Below are positions 8,480 through 17,726 of a stretch of DNA of 64,000 nucleotides, one piece after another. Source of the stretch: CAZWCE01 sp964632505 (lineage in GTDB: Bacteria > Planctomycetota > Planctomycetia > Pirellulales > Thermoguttaceae). The position numbers and the translations under genes are program-made. How positions within the stretch are numbered: position 1 is the stretch's first letter; every line of letters starts with the position of its first letter. The notes beneath the pieces are model-generated. The model made no database searches. It was not told the DNA's origin and worked only from the letters and a program-made list of their open reading frames with translations. The DNA is taken from the NCBI GenBank assembly GCA_964632505.1, contig CAZWCE010000014.1, positions 34,843 through 98,842 on the forward strand, read 5' to 3'.

Positions 8480-10017
8480 TTCTCCAGCGGGGTGGCAAAC
8501 GGCTTGTTCGAGTTCAACTTTTCCGGAAGAGCTCCCCGCCAACCACGAAGATATTGTTCGGTGAGACGTTCGATCAACGGCTCGTTCCCTTTTTGAGCAG
8601 CCAGATTGACGTTCTCCGCCGGGTCGTTGCGGTGATCGTAAATCTCCAAGGCGACCACATCCTCGGAATCGTTGCGGTTCTCCCATCGTGTGAAACGATA
8701 TCGGTCGGTCCGCATGGAGTAGCCCATTAGGCGTTTGCCTTCCGCATAGCGGGGATATTGACTGAAAGCGGCGGTTTTCCAGGCGATTTCAGGATGCTTC
8801 ATCACCGGCACCAGACTGATGCCTTCGAGTCCCTCCGGTTCCGGGAGAGCGGCCAAATCGCAGAGCGTCGGGTAGATGTCGACGAATTCGACCAATGCCT
8901 CGGTCCGCGCGCCGGGATGTTTCTGTCCGGGAGCACTGACGATCAACGGCGCTCGGGCATCGAGTTCGAAATTCGTATGCTTGCACCATCCCCCGTGTTC
9001 ACCGAGTTTCCATCCGTGATCGCCCCAGAAGACGATGATCGTCCGGTCGGCCAAACCGAGACGCTCCAAGGCGTCGAGCAATCGTCCTACCTGCGCATCG
9101 ACGTAACTGATGGCCGCGAAATAGCCATGGATCATGTTCCGAGCCTGCTTTTCGGAAAGCGGTCCCTCGGAGGGGATGCCGTAGTACTTTCGGAGCTCAC
9201 CCCAGTTGGTCATCGCGAATTCGGGGGCTCCCTTCGGTAGGAACGGGTTGTCGGCCAGTTCGATCGCCTCGGGATCGTACAGATCCCAATACTTCTTGGG
9301 AGCGACGAACGGAAGATGGGGATTCAAAAAACCGACCGCCAAAAAGAAAGGCCGGTCTTTCAGTTCTTCCATCAACACGATCGCCTGCTCGGCGATGCTG
9401 CCGTCGCGTAGCTGGTGATCTTCCACTTCGGGGGCTTCCCATGGCAATCCCCGCGGACGATACCGGTTGTCTTTCAGGTCGACGCCTTTCTCCTTCGCCT
9501 CCTGGAGGAGTCGCTTCAGATGTTGCCGTCCCCCGGGACCATAGCGGGGGGCCATGGGGTAACGTTTCATCCGCGACCAGGAATGGGGGTCGTCGTGGTT
9601 CCCGTGGCCGGTGTGATAGATTTTTCCCAATCGTTCGGCATGGTAGCCGTGATTGATGAAGTGCTGCGAAACGGTCACGACCTCGGGCATGTTGTCGCGA
9701 AAGTGGGTCGAAAGATCCCAGATTCGGATGGTGTCGGGGCGGAGTCCGGTCATCAAACTCGAACGCGAGGGCGAACAGACCGCCTGCTGGCAGTAGGCGC
9801 GAAGAAATGTCGTCCCCCGGGCAGCGAGTCGATCGAAGTTCGGGCTGATCACCTTCCGCGAACCGAAACAAGCGAGTTCCGGCCGCATGTCGTCGGAAGC
9901 GATGAACAGCACATTCAAAGGACGCCGTTCCTTCTCCATCGCGGTGGCCAAACGACTATAAGAAATGATATTCGCCACACTGGCCAAACACAGCAGCAGT
10001 AAACATCGATTCGTCAT
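8476..10017 (-). CDS. Exported sulfatase, iduronate-2-sulfatase-like
   Basis: Third sulfatase, 513 residues from the ATG at 10017, preceded by GAGGGA. The signal peptide covers about residues 1-27. RRPLNVLFIASDDMRPELAC gives the Asp pair for calcium, CSPSRSS the formylglycine cysteine (residue 81), and FWGDHGWKLGEHG the second metal segment, all as in iduronate-2-sulfatase and related planctomycete sulfatases. The frame stays open to 10875, but that extension runs through the SPFH gene in another frame and is not coding. Its stop overlaps the amidohydrolase start by ATGA, so the two products are probably made together. Confidence 0.92.
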   Translation of the reverse strand: MTNRCLLLLCLASVANIISYSRLATAMEKERRPLNVLFIASDDMRPELACFGSRKVISPNFDRLAARGTTFLRAYCQQAVCSPSRSSLMTGLRPDTIRIWDLSTHFRDNMPEVVTVSQHFINHGYHAERLGKIYHTGHGNHDDPHSWSRMKRYPMAPRYGPGGRQHLKRLLQEAKEKGVDLKDNRYRPRGLPWEAPEVEDHQLRDGSIAEQAIVLMEELKDRPFFLAVGFLNPHLPFVAPKKYWDLYDPEAIELADNPFLPKGAPEFAMTNWGELRKYYGIPSEGPLSEKQARNMIHGYFAAISYVDAQVGRLLDALERLGLADRTIIVFWGDHGWKLGEHGGWCKHTNFELDARAPLIVSAPGQKHPGARTEALVEFVDIYPTLCDLAALPEPEGLEGISLVPVMKHPEIAWKTAAFSQYPRYAEGKRLMGYSMRTDRYRFTRWENRNDSEDVVALEIYDHRNDPAENVNLAAQKGNEPLIERLTEQYLRGWRGALPEKLNSNKPFATPLEK

Positions 10018-10097
10018 AAGTGATCCCTCACGAAAAAACGTCGAAGATAGGAGCCCTCTTATCGGAGTGCGGGAACCAGAGAGAGAGATTCTTCGCC

Positions 10098-10958
10098 TCA
10101 TACGATGAGCTGAATCCCTTCCGGCACCAGGTCGATTCTCGAATCGGATTCGAGCAGATTCTCCGTTTCCATCACTTCCAGGACGGCATTGAGAATGAGT
10201 CGATCCGCGCTCGCGATCTCGTTGAGCGTCTTTCCGACCACTTCCGGACGAATCGCCTTCGCCTCGGCCATCTTCTGCGAGACTTTCTTCGCCGTTTCGC
10301 TTTTGATGAGGCCGACGCGATTCTCTCCGTCTTGTTTCATCGCACTGGTGACCTGGACGAGCCGCTTGACCACTTTGTCGGTGATGTTGTGCACCATCTG
10401 CTCGTCGGTGAAGTAAACCTTGCGAATGTAGACCGAACCGAGGCGGTATCCCCATTTTTCCGAGAGCGGCGAAACGGTTTTCCGCACGGTTCTCGAGAGG
10501 CTGTGCCGGTCTTCGAGCATTTTGTCCATTTCGAGATTGCTCAAAGTCGAAATCGTCGAACTGGCGACATTCGCCTGGAGCGATCCTTCCGGATTGGTAT
10601 TGTTGAACAGATAAGCGATCGGGTCGTTCACCTGCATTTCGTACCAGATGCCCACGCCCATCGGGGTCCCTTCTTCGGAGTTGACCATCTGTCCGCGAAG
10701 GTAATGCTGACGCAGCGCCGTGCTCACTTTGTGTTTGTTGCCGAAAAAGACAACCAAGAGCGCCTTGGGGCCGAACTCGGCGACGGGGAAATGGATGCCC
10801 GGCTCTGAAATCGTCCCGATCACCTTGCCGAACAGGGTGAACACCTGCGACTCGCATTCCAGGACGATCGTCCATAACCCCAAGCCCTTCGCGATGGCCA
10901 GGGCGAAGGGGATGATCAAAATTCCTACGACAAGTCCGATGATCAGGGAAGGTCCCAT
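10098..10958 (-). CDS. SPFH/band-7 membrane protein (HflC-like position)
   Basis: Second of two adjacent SPFH-domain proteins, 286 residues. An N-terminal membrane segment (about residues 4-24, LIIGLVVGILIIPFALAIAK) is followed by a stomatin/prohibitin-type domain (ECESQVFTLFGKV... through about 200) and a charged helical tail (KSETAKKVSQKMAEAKAI). Proteins of this type form large ring or cage assemblies at the membrane. The ATG at 10958 lies one base after the stop of the upstream SPFH gene (TAACATG), the HflK-HflC arrangement, though no FtsH or HflX gene is adjacent. The sequence does not carry a clear HflC signature, so a general SPFH call is safer. It is followed about 80 nt on by the sulfatase. 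Confidence 0.85.
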   Translation of the reverse strand: MGPSLIIGLVVGILIIPFALAIAKGLGLWTIVLECESQVFTLFGKVIGTISEPGIHFPVAEFGPKALLVVFFGNKHKVSTALRQHYLRGQMVNSEEGTPMGVGIWYEMQVNDPIAYLFNNTNPEGSLQANVASSTISTLSNLEMDKMLEDRHSLSRTVRKTVSPLSEKWGYRLGSVYIRKVYFTDEQMVHNITDKVVKRLVQVTSAMKQDGENRVGLIKSETAKKVSQKMAEAKAIRPEVVGKTLNEIASADRLILNAVLEVMETENLLESDSRIDLVPEGIQLIV

Positions 10959-10959
10959 G

Positions 10960-11982
10960 TTATTCTCCCGAGGGTGAGTCCGCCTGCAATGATTCGCCGC
11001 GTTGCACGATGCGCTGGGCCCGCTTGAGAAGAGGAATCCGCATGTTTCGAAGATAGGCGGGAAGCGCCGTGGCGCCCCCTTCGTTGCGGATGGTGGTGAG
11101 GGTCGCGGCCAACTCGCGAAGTGGAGCGACTTCCGCCTGGGCGTTGTTCGCGGCAATCTCCACGGCCCGCTTGCTCATGGTGATCTGCTGCTCGGCGTCG
11201 GCGCGCGCGGTACTGATATCGGCCGCCACCTGGTTCCGGGTACTGTTGATCGCCGAGAGAGCACGGTCGACCTCCGGCGGAGGGTCGATCGTGGTGATCA
11301 GCGCCGCGTCGAGTTCGATGCCGTAACGTCCCGGCGTCGAACGGCACTGTTCTTCCATATACGTATTGAGCATCGGAAGGTTTTTGCGCAGATCGTTGAT
11401 CGAAACGCTGTCGGAAAGCTCGACCGCCGAGAGCGTCTCATCGTCGTCGGCTTCCGTTTCCGCGACCAGGCTTTGCCCCTTCGGATCGACGAACGTCGCG
11501 ATACGTTCCCGGAGGACGGAAACGAAATACCCCATCACATGCTGCAGAGGAGTCTGGACGCCGAAAAGATAGGCGTAGAGATTGCTCTCGCTTACGCGAA
11601 AGCGAATCTGACCGTTGACCCCCGTGGTGAGGTTGTCCTTGGTGACCGCCTCGATCGTCGACTGCCGCTTCGTCGGATCCCAGACCAGATTCACCGCCTG
11701 GGTCGCCACGCTCACGCGGTAAACCTTCTGCCACGGCAGCTTGAAATAAGGACCTCCCGGACCGATCACCCGAACGTTCGGATACACATAACGATCCTTT
11801 TCGTCCTGAGTGAGCTGGGGATCCTCCACCTTGCGGATGGAATCGCCGGGCAAACGTTCCGCCTTTCCGAAGGTGGTCAGAACCGCACGCTGGTCCGGCT
11901 TCACAATGTAGAAACCGGTCACGACCGCTCGAAAAAAGACGTAGATCGAGAGGCCGAATAGGAAGGAAAACACCAACAACAT
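10960..11982 (-). CDS. SPFH/band-7 membrane protein (HflK-like position)
   Basis: First of the SPFH pair, about 340 residues from the ATG at 11982 preceded by AGGAA; an earlier in-frame ATG (12189) is possible but adds a charged stretch in front of the membrane anchor. The membrane segment is MLLVFSFLFGLSIYVFF, then the SPFH domain (VKPDQRAVLTTFGKAERLPG, resembling the HflK/prohibitin entry strand), a long helical region (TRADAEQQITMSKRAVEIA) and a basic end. A heteromeric complex with the downstream product is likely because the two genes are separated by a single base. Role beyond membrane scaffolding or protease control is not shown by the sequence. Confidence 0.85.
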   Translation of the reverse strand: MLLVFSFLFGLSIYVFFRAVVTGFYIVKPDQRAVLTTFGKAERLPGDSIRKVEDPQLTQDEKDRYVYPNVRVIGPGGPYFKLPWQKVYRVSVATQAVNLVWDPTKRQSTIEAVTKDNLTTGVNGQIRFRVSESNLYAYLFGVQTPLQHVMGYFVSVLRERIATFVDPKGQSLVAETEADDDETLSAVELSDSVSINDLRKNLPMLNTYMEEQCRSTPGRYGIELDAALITTIDPPPEVDRALSAINSTRNQVAADISTARADAEQQITMSKRAVEIAANNAQAEVAPLRELAATLTTIRNEGGATALPAYLRNMRIPLLKRAQRIVQRGESLQADSPSGE

Positions 11983-12314
11983 CGTTTTGTTTCCTATGTT
12001 GGAGAAGGGAGTTTCACGCTTCTGCAATATAAATTTCTCCGACCGTCCTGTCAATTCAATCTGTCGGAAACCGACCGATTTCATCACTCCAGCCGTAAAT
12101 CGCGACATTTCATCGAATTGATCGTTCTCATCGACATTTCCCATCTCCCGGAATAAGGACATAGGGCGAAATTCGAAAAGAATGGTCACTCGTGGGAATT
12201 CTTGAATTTTCTTGCATTCAACGATCTATACTTGTGAAGGGTTATTCTCTACAACTTATAGAATGAAGTCACGATCCCTCGAAATCGCCATCCACTATTG
12301 CTGGAGAGAACGCC
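11983..12314. other. 332-nt divergent intergenic region
   Basis: This gap separates the minus-strand SPFH operon from the plus-strand TPR gene, so it must hold divergent promoters. For the TPR gene, TTGAAT (12202-12207) and TATACT (12227-12232) are 19 bp apart, a weak candidate. No clear gene is seen; short open frames lack ribosome sites. Confidence 0.4.
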
Positions 12315-13685
12315 ATGCCGGTTCCTCGAACAGTCGCCTTTTTCATCGTTTTGTTTTTCATCGGAATCTTTATCTCCTCAGCGAGAGGGCAGGTCGTCTC
12401 GATCGATTCCGAAAAGAATGATCCGAAGGCGCAACCACGTGTGGAGGTGGCTTCCGAAGCACCGACCGCGGAAATGAACGCCGCGATGGAGGATTTTCGC
12501 GCCGGTCGGCTGGAAGAAGCCTTTGAGAAACTCCGGAAGTTGCGGCAAAACGACCCGCGAATGGCACCGCCGCAGCTCATTCTGGCCCAATGGCTGAGCT
12601 TTGCCCAACAACCGCAAGCCGCCCGGGCATGGGTGGTTCGGGCGATGAAAGAAATGCCGAAGGATCCGGAAGCCTATCTCGTGCTGGCCGATGTCAATCT
12701 AACCCGGCGGCGATGGCCGGAAGCGGAGCTTCTCTATGAAAAGGCTTGGGAACTTCTCCAGGAATTCGAGGGGAATGCCGAGCGAAAACAGTCGATGATG
12801 CAACGCTACTACGGGGGGCTGGCGACCACGATGGAAGCCTACGGCGAATTCGACCAAGCGCGGCAATTACTCCAGAAGCTCCTCGAAAAAGAACCGGAGA
12901 ACTCGTTGGCGCTCCAGCAATTGGCACGGCTTCATTTCGCTGAAGGCGATCTGGAAAAAGCACTGGAAAAATTGCAAGCGGCAAAGAAAGCCGATCCGAG
13001 CTTGCTCATGCCGGAAGCCTCTCTCGCCTTGTTGCTCGATCAACAGGGCAAAAAAGAAGAAGCCGAACAGTGGTTTACCAAGGCGAAGGAGAAAGCCCCC
13101 GACGATCTCCAGACACGGCTGATCATCGCCCGGCGGGAACTGCAAAGCGGGAACTACCAAGAAGCGGCCCGCGAGGCGGAAAAGGCACTCAAGATCGATC
13201 CCGAGTCGTCCCAGGCGCAATTGCTCCGTGGGGCCACGGCACTTTTCCTGAAGGATTATACGACCGCGGAGGAGCAGTTCCGCAACATGCTTTTGCAGTC
13301 GCCGAGCAATTTCGCGGCCGCGAACAACCTGGCTCTGGCTCTCAGCGAACAGGAGGATCGGGACAAGAGGCTCAAAGCGCTCGAATACGCCAAGGTCAAC
13401 GTCGAGCGGCATCCGGAGCGAGCCGAAGCCTACTCCACGCTCGGTTGGGTATTGCACCAACTGGGGCAAAACGACGCCTCCCTGGAAGCACTCCAGCGTG
13501 CGACCCAATCTGGGCAGATCAGTTCCAACACCGCCTATTACATCGCCGCGGTGTTGCACGCTCGGGGGAATCTCGATAATGCCGAGCTCTACCTCAAGCG
13601 AGCGCTCGAGTCGTCGCGTCCCTTCTCCATGCGACCGGAAGCCGAAAAGTTGCTTGAGGAAATCCGTCGGGAGCAAGGTTCCTAA
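12315..13685 (+). CDS. Exported tetratricopeptide-repeat protein
   Basis: A 456-residue protein with a signal peptide (about residues 1-26, hydrophobic FFIVLFFIGIFISS, cleavage near ARGQ), then an acidic linker and a chain of TPR units across the rest. Typical TPR positions are visible: AMEDFRAGRLEEAFEKL, EAYLVLADVNLTRR, LAEGDLEKALEKLQAAKK, EAYSTLGWVLHQLGQ and TAYYIAAVLHARGNLDNAE. TPR arrays bind other proteins, and planctomycetes have many exported ones, but no enzymatic domain is present, so the partner is unknown. It stands alone on the plus strand, convergent with typA, with 31 nt between the stops. Confidence 0.88.
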   Translation: MPVPRTVAFFIVLFFIGIFISSARGQVVSIDSEKNDPKAQPRVEVASEAPTAEMNAAMEDFRAGRLEEAFEKLRKLRQNDPRMAPPQLILAQWLSFAQQPQAARAWVVRAMKEMPKDPEAYLVLADVNLTRRRWPEAELLYEKAWELLQEFEGNAERKQSMMQRYYGGLATTMEAYGEFDQARQLLQKLLEKEPENSLALQQLARLHFAEGDLEKALEKLQAAKKADPSLLMPEASLALLLDQQGKKEEAEQWFTKAKEKAPDDLQTRLIIARRELQSGNYQEAAREAEKALKIDPESSQAQLLRGATALFLKDYTTAEEQFRNMLLQSPSNFAAANNLALALSEQEDRDKRLKALEYAKVNVERHPERAEAYSTLGWVLHQLGQNDASLEALQRATQSGQISSNTAYYIAAVLHARGNLDNAELYLKRALESSRPFSMRPEAEKLLEEIRREQGS

Positions 13686-13716
13686 CGAAAAAAACACGAT
13701 AGCGCAGTTGATTCGG

Positions 13717-15543
13717 TCAGACGCGGGCCTTCCGGCGCGCTGCCTTCCGACGGTCCGTTTCCTTGAGCATGATCTTCCGCAGGCGGATGTGATTCGGGGT
13801 CACCTCAACCCATTCATCATCCTCGATGAACTCCAGCGCCCCTTCCAGAGTCAATTCCCGGGGAGGCTTGAGCAGGATATTCCGATCGCTGCCGGAGGCG
13901 CGGATGTTGGTGAGTTTTTTCTCCTTGGTCGGATTGACGTCCATGTCCTCACTTCGGGCATTCTCGCCGACGATCATCCCCTCGTAAACCACGTCGCCGG
14001 GTGCGACGAAGAGTTCCGAACGCTGCTGCAAACCGTCGAGTGCGAAGGCGACCGCCTTGCCGGCGACCATCGAAACGAGCACCCCGTTGGCGCGTCCGGG
14101 GATGCCTTCTTCCTTCGCCCGATATCCCTCGAAACGATGGTGGATCACCGCCGTTCCCTGCGTGGCATTGAGCAATCGGGTTCGCAACCCGATCAATCCC
14201 CGGGCGGGAATCGAAAAGATCATGTGGGTGTAATCCCCGCGGACGGCCATCTCTTGGAGCAATCCCCGGCGATTGCCGACCATCTCCATCACCGGGCCGG
14301 TCTTGTCCTCGGGGACCTCGGCGACGAGTGTTTCGAACGGCTCTTCCACCTGACCGTTTCTCTCGCGGAAAATGACATCCGGCTTGCCGACCGATAATTC
14401 ATAGCCCTCGCGCCGCATCGTCTCGATCAGCACCGAAAGGTGCAGCACACCACGCCCGGAGACCCAGAACTGCTCGGTTTCGGGAATCGGTTCCACCCGG
14501 AGAGCGACGTTGCTCTCCAGTTCGCGGAAGAGGCGTTCGCGAAGATGACGGCTGGTGACGTATTTGCCGTCCTTGCCCGCCAGCGGCGAGGAATTGATGC
14601 CGAAGGTCATCTTCAAGGTCGGTTCATCGACGTGAATCCGGCGTAACGGCACGGGTTGTTGCGGGGAGCAGATCGTGTCGCCGATTTCCACTTCGGGGAG
14701 CCCGACGGCGGCGGCCAAGTCGCCGGCATCCGCCTCGTGGACCTCGCGTCGTCCGAGTTTATCGAACGTGAACACCGATGCGATTTTCGCGGGAGTGACG
14801 ACCTCGTCTTTTTGGACCAGGGCCACGTTCTGGCCTTTGCGGATCGTCCCGGCATGAACACGACCGATCGCGATGCGGCCGACAAATTCCGACCAGCCGA
14901 GCGTCGTGACCAGCATTTGCAAAGGAGCGTCGAGTTCCGCTTCCGGACCGGGCACTCTTTCGAGGATCAGGTCCATCAGCGGCCGAATCGAATCCCCACG
15001 GACCTCTGGGTCTTCGGTGGCGTATCCTTCCTTGGTGCTGGCGAACAAATACGGGAAGTCGGCCTGTTCGTCGTCGGCACCGAGTTGGAGAAAAAGGTCG
15101 AACATCTCATCGACCACTTCATGGGGACGGGCATCCTTGCGATCGATCTTGTTGACGACCACCATCGCCGGGAGTCCCAATTCGAGCGCTTTTCCCAGTA
15201 CGAACCGGGTTTGCGGCATCGGTCCTTCGGCGGCATCAACCAGCACCACGCATCCGCTCGCCATGCCGAGCACCCTTTCAACCTCGCCGCCGAAATCGGC
15301 GTGCCCGGGCGTGTCGATGATGTTGATCTTGACACCCTGGTAAGGAATCGCGATGTTCTTCGCCAAAATGGTGATCCCGCGTTCGCGTTCCAGGTCGTTG
15401 GTGTCGAGGATCTGTTCTCCCTGAAGCTGGCTTTGGCGGAACTGACCGCTCTCGCGCAGCATGCAATCGACCAACGTCGTCTTTCCGTGGTCGACATGGG
15501 CGATGATGGCGATATTTCTCAAGTCGTCGCGTCGTGAGGGCAT
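13717..15543 (-). CDS. typA: Translational GTPase TypA/BipA
   Basis: Ribosome-binding GTPase, 608 residues, the normal length for TypA/BipA. G1 is AHVDHGKTT (about 15-23), G2 lies around GEQILDTNDLERERGIT, G3 is DTPGHADFGG and G4 is NKIDRKDA. The elongation-factor domains II and III follow, then the TypA-specific C-terminal part (RGLIGLRTRLLNATQGTAV and LTLEGALEFIEDDEWVEVTP). It helps assembly of the large ribosomal subunit under cold and other stress and binds the 70S A site. No strong Shine-Dalgarno is visible before the ATG at 15543. The gene is monocistronic; the flanking minus-strand gene starts about 190 nt upstream. Confidence 0.97.
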   Translation of the reverse strand: MPSRRDDLRNIAIIAHVDHGKTTLVDCMLRESGQFRQSQLQGEQILDTNDLERERGITILAKNIAIPYQGVKINIIDTPGHADFGGEVERVLGMASGCVVLVDAAEGPMPQTRFVLGKALELGLPAMVVVNKIDRKDARPHEVVDEMFDLFLQLGADDEQADFPYLFASTKEGYATEDPEVRGDSIRPLMDLILERVPGPEAELDAPLQMLVTTLGWSEFVGRIAIGRVHAGTIRKGQNVALVQKDEVVTPAKIASVFTFDKLGRREVHEADAGDLAAAVGLPEVEIGDTICSPQQPVPLRRIHVDEPTLKMTFGINSSPLAGKDGKYVTSRHLRERLFRELESNVALRVEPIPETEQFWVSGRGVLHLSVLIETMRREGYELSVGKPDVIFRERNGQVEEPFETLVAEVPEDKTGPVMEMVGNRRGLLQEMAVRGDYTHMIFSIPARGLIGLRTRLLNATQGTAVIHHRFEGYRAKEEGIPGRANGVLVSMVAGKAVAFALDGLQQRSELFVAPGDVVYEGMIVGENARSEDMDVNPTKEKKLTNIRASGSDRNILLKPPRELTLEGALEFIEDDEWVEVTPNHIRLRKIMLKETDRRKAARRKARV

Positions 15544-15729
15544 GGTAAAGATGCTTCGGTAGAAAGGAAAAGTAGTGAAGAAACATTGTATTATAGAGAA
15601 GGAAAGCTCTCTCTGTCAATGCAGTGGGATGTGTTTCTTCACCGAATCATCCCCCCTCGGAGCGAAAAGTGCGCCGTTATGTTCGCGGCATATCAGCGGG
15701 AGATTAGCATCGGGTTGAATGGGGAAGGA

Positions 15730-16290
15730 TTAGAGATAATCGGAGAAAAGTTCCTTTTCCGGACGCGGGATGACCACATCGCTGACCAAGAGGCCTCGCT
15801 CACGAACGACTTCCGCGGCGGCATCGATCGCTGCCTGGACGTCGGAGATGCTCCCGGTGAGTAGAAGGAATCCCTTGCCACCCATCGCCATGGCGACGTG
15901 GATCCGGAAAAGCGTCACGCGGGCCGCCTTCGCCGCAACATCGGCCGCCACCAGCGCGCTGACGCCGCTGAATGTTTCCAACACGCCCAGTGCGCCGACC
16001 TCTTCCGGAGAAAGGATCACCGATTGCCCGAGCGCGGGAAAAACGGCATCGTGGACGTTGGGAACGGTCAGGTCGTCGATCACGGCATCTTGGCCTGCTT
16101 CCCGAGCCATTTCGACGGAGGATTCGACATCGCTTACGCGGCCGCCGACCACGATGAAGTATTTCCCGGAGCATATCGTCCGCGCGATCAGTAAGTCGAC
16201 ATTGGCCGATTTGAGCATTTCATCTTCCACTTTGTAGCCGATGCCGACACTGCTCAGTTCGACCGCTCCCACTGCTTTGCCACTGGCCAT
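15730..16290 (-). CDS. Microcompartment shell protein, BMC-T, PduT-like
   Basis: A 186-residue protein made of two bacterial-microcompartment (BMC) domains in tandem, about residues 4-84 and 99-180, so a trimer-forming shell tile. The first domain carries the segment ARTICSGKY, with cysteine at residue 40, matching the pore cysteine that binds a [4Fe-4S] cluster in PduT. The second domain starts ALGVLETFSGVSALVAADVA. AAAGGGTTG lies near a good spacing before the ATG. The PduS-like gene lies 107 nt upstream on the same strand, as expected for a shell-plus-electron-transfer pair: PduT passes electrons across the shell, PduS supplies flavin and Fe-S. No other shell gene (BMC-H or BMC-P) is in the window. 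Confidence 0.93.
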   Translation of the reverse strand: MASGKAVGAVELSSVGIGYKVEDEMLKSANVDLLIARTICSGKYFIVVGGRVSDVESSVEMAREAGQDAVIDDLTVPNVHDAVFPALGQSVILSPEEVGALGVLETFSGVSALVAADVAAKAARVTLFRIHVAMAMGGKGFLLLTGSISDVQAAIDAAAEVVRERGLLVSDVVIPRPEKELFSDYL

Positions 16291-16397
16291 GAATCAACCC
16301 TTTCCCTTTACTATCTTTGTCTTCCGACTGGAAAATTCGGAACATCGCCGAAGACGACCATTCCTCGTCGAGATGGGGCGCGAGGTTTCATTTCCCT

Positions 16398-17726
16398 TCA
16401 GGACTGGACGATGCAAATCGTTTCTTCCTCGATCGCCGTAACCTTTCCATCAATCGAAGCGTGGATCTCCGTCCCCAAAGCGGTCTTACCGTCTACCTCA
16501 GGACGCTTGCCGACGACCATTCCCTTTTGGACCTCTTCCCCCACGGAAACGGTCGGTTCGCAAGGCGCGCCGATGTGCTGCTTCAGGGGGATCCTGACCG
16601 TCTCTACCGAAAGCGGTTCCTTGATGAGCGGCCCCACGTTTCGATAGCGGGTCAGTCCGAGACGTTGCATCAGGCGTTTGATAGGCGCCTTGCGATTATT
16701 CAATATCTTCTCGGCACGATCTTCTCGGAAAGGCGGGTTCTCCCAACGCTTTTTCGATTCCATCAGCATATTCTTGTTGTGTGTACATACGTTCTTCGGA
16801 TCCAGATCTTCCGGACAAGAATAATAGCTGCACAAATTGCACTCGCAGCAGAACTGGGTTCCCGCGATGATGTGGTGGCCGAGTTGGTTGAATCCCAGAC
16901 TCCGCATCGCCAGGTGGGGTTCGATCGGGTGTCCGATCAGATATCGGGGGCACAGTTCCGTGCAGTAGCCGCACTGGTCGCACGATCCCATGCCGACACG
17001 TCGGGTCTGCCGCCAGTTCCACTTTTTGCGGAGGACGACGAAATTATCATCCGGCAATACGAGGATCCCGCCCATCGTTTTGGTAACGGGCGCCTGGAGA
17101 TCAGGTTCCAGATATCCCATCATCGCGCCGCCGATCACGTAATTCGGATCCGCGATGCTCGCTCCCCCCGCTGCTTCGATGCAAGCGGAAAGGGGCGCCC
17201 CCACCGGAGCGCAAACGGTGACCGGTTCCGGAACGGCACCCGCAACGGAGAGGTATTTTTCCGTCACCGGAGTCTGATCGGCCAAAGCGACGTTGAAGGC
17301 GGTTTCCACGTTCATCACCACCACCCCGACCGCCAGCGGAATCTGCCCCGGCGGGACGACGCGTCCGACGGCATCGTACACCAGAATGAATTCATCGCCC
17401 GAAGGATACGAGTCGGAAAGCGGAACGATCTCCATGTTCGAGGCCAGCTTCGGCTTCACCTGTTCGATGACCCGTGTGTATTTGCCTTTTATTCCGACGA
17501 TTCCCCGATCGGCCTTGACCAACCGCATCGCCTCGGCGAGTCCGGCGAGCATCTGATCGGCGAAATGGAGGGCCATTTCCTTGTCTTTATGGAGAAGCGG
17601 CTCGCATTCGGCGGCGTTGATGATGACCGTGTCGGCTTCGGCGGAAAGCTTCACATGGGTCGGAAATCCGGCGCCGCCCGCCCCGACCACTCCGGCCTTG
17701 GCAATTTGCTGAACAGTGATGGACAT
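16398..17726 (-). CDS. PduS-like flavin/Fe-S electron-transfer protein
   Basis: RnfC-related reductase of the PduS type, 442 residues from the ATG at 17726, close to PduS length. The glycine-rich AGVVGAGGAGFPTHVK (residues 11-26) binds NADH/FMN, and the SLBB-like region follows. Two ferredoxin-type cysteine sets are complete: C249, C252, C255, C259 (CDQCGYCTELCP) and C293, C296, C299, C304 (CCECNLCSYYSCP). In Pdu compartments PduS is a cobalamin reductase, passing electrons from NADH inside the shell. Here the neighbour is the PduT-like BMC-T, so the pair may move electrons through the shell. A frame reading up to 17861 lacks homology and a ribosome site. The chosen start has no obvious Shine-Dalgarno. 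Confidence 0.9.
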   Translation of the reverse strand: MSITVQQIAKAGVVGAGGAGFPTHVKLSAEADTVIINAAECEPLLHKDKEMALHFADQMLAGLAEAMRLVKADRGIVGIKGKYTRVIEQVKPKLASNMEIVPLSDSYPSGDEFILVYDAVGRVVPPGQIPLAVGVVVMNVETAFNVALADQTPVTEKYLSVAGAVPEPVTVCAPVGAPLSACIEAAGGASIADPNYVIGGAMMGYLEPDLQAPVTKTMGGILVLPDDNFVVLRKKWNWRQTRRVGMGSCDQCGYCTELCPRYLIGHPIEPHLAMRSLGFNQLGHHIIAGTQFCCECNLCSYYSCPEDLDPKNVCTHNKNMLMESKKRWENPPFREDRAEKILNNRKAPIKRLMQRLGLTRYRNVGPLIKEPLSVETVRIPLKQHIGAPCEPTVSVGEEVQKGMVVGKRPEVDGKTALGTEIHASIDGKVTAIEEETICIVQS

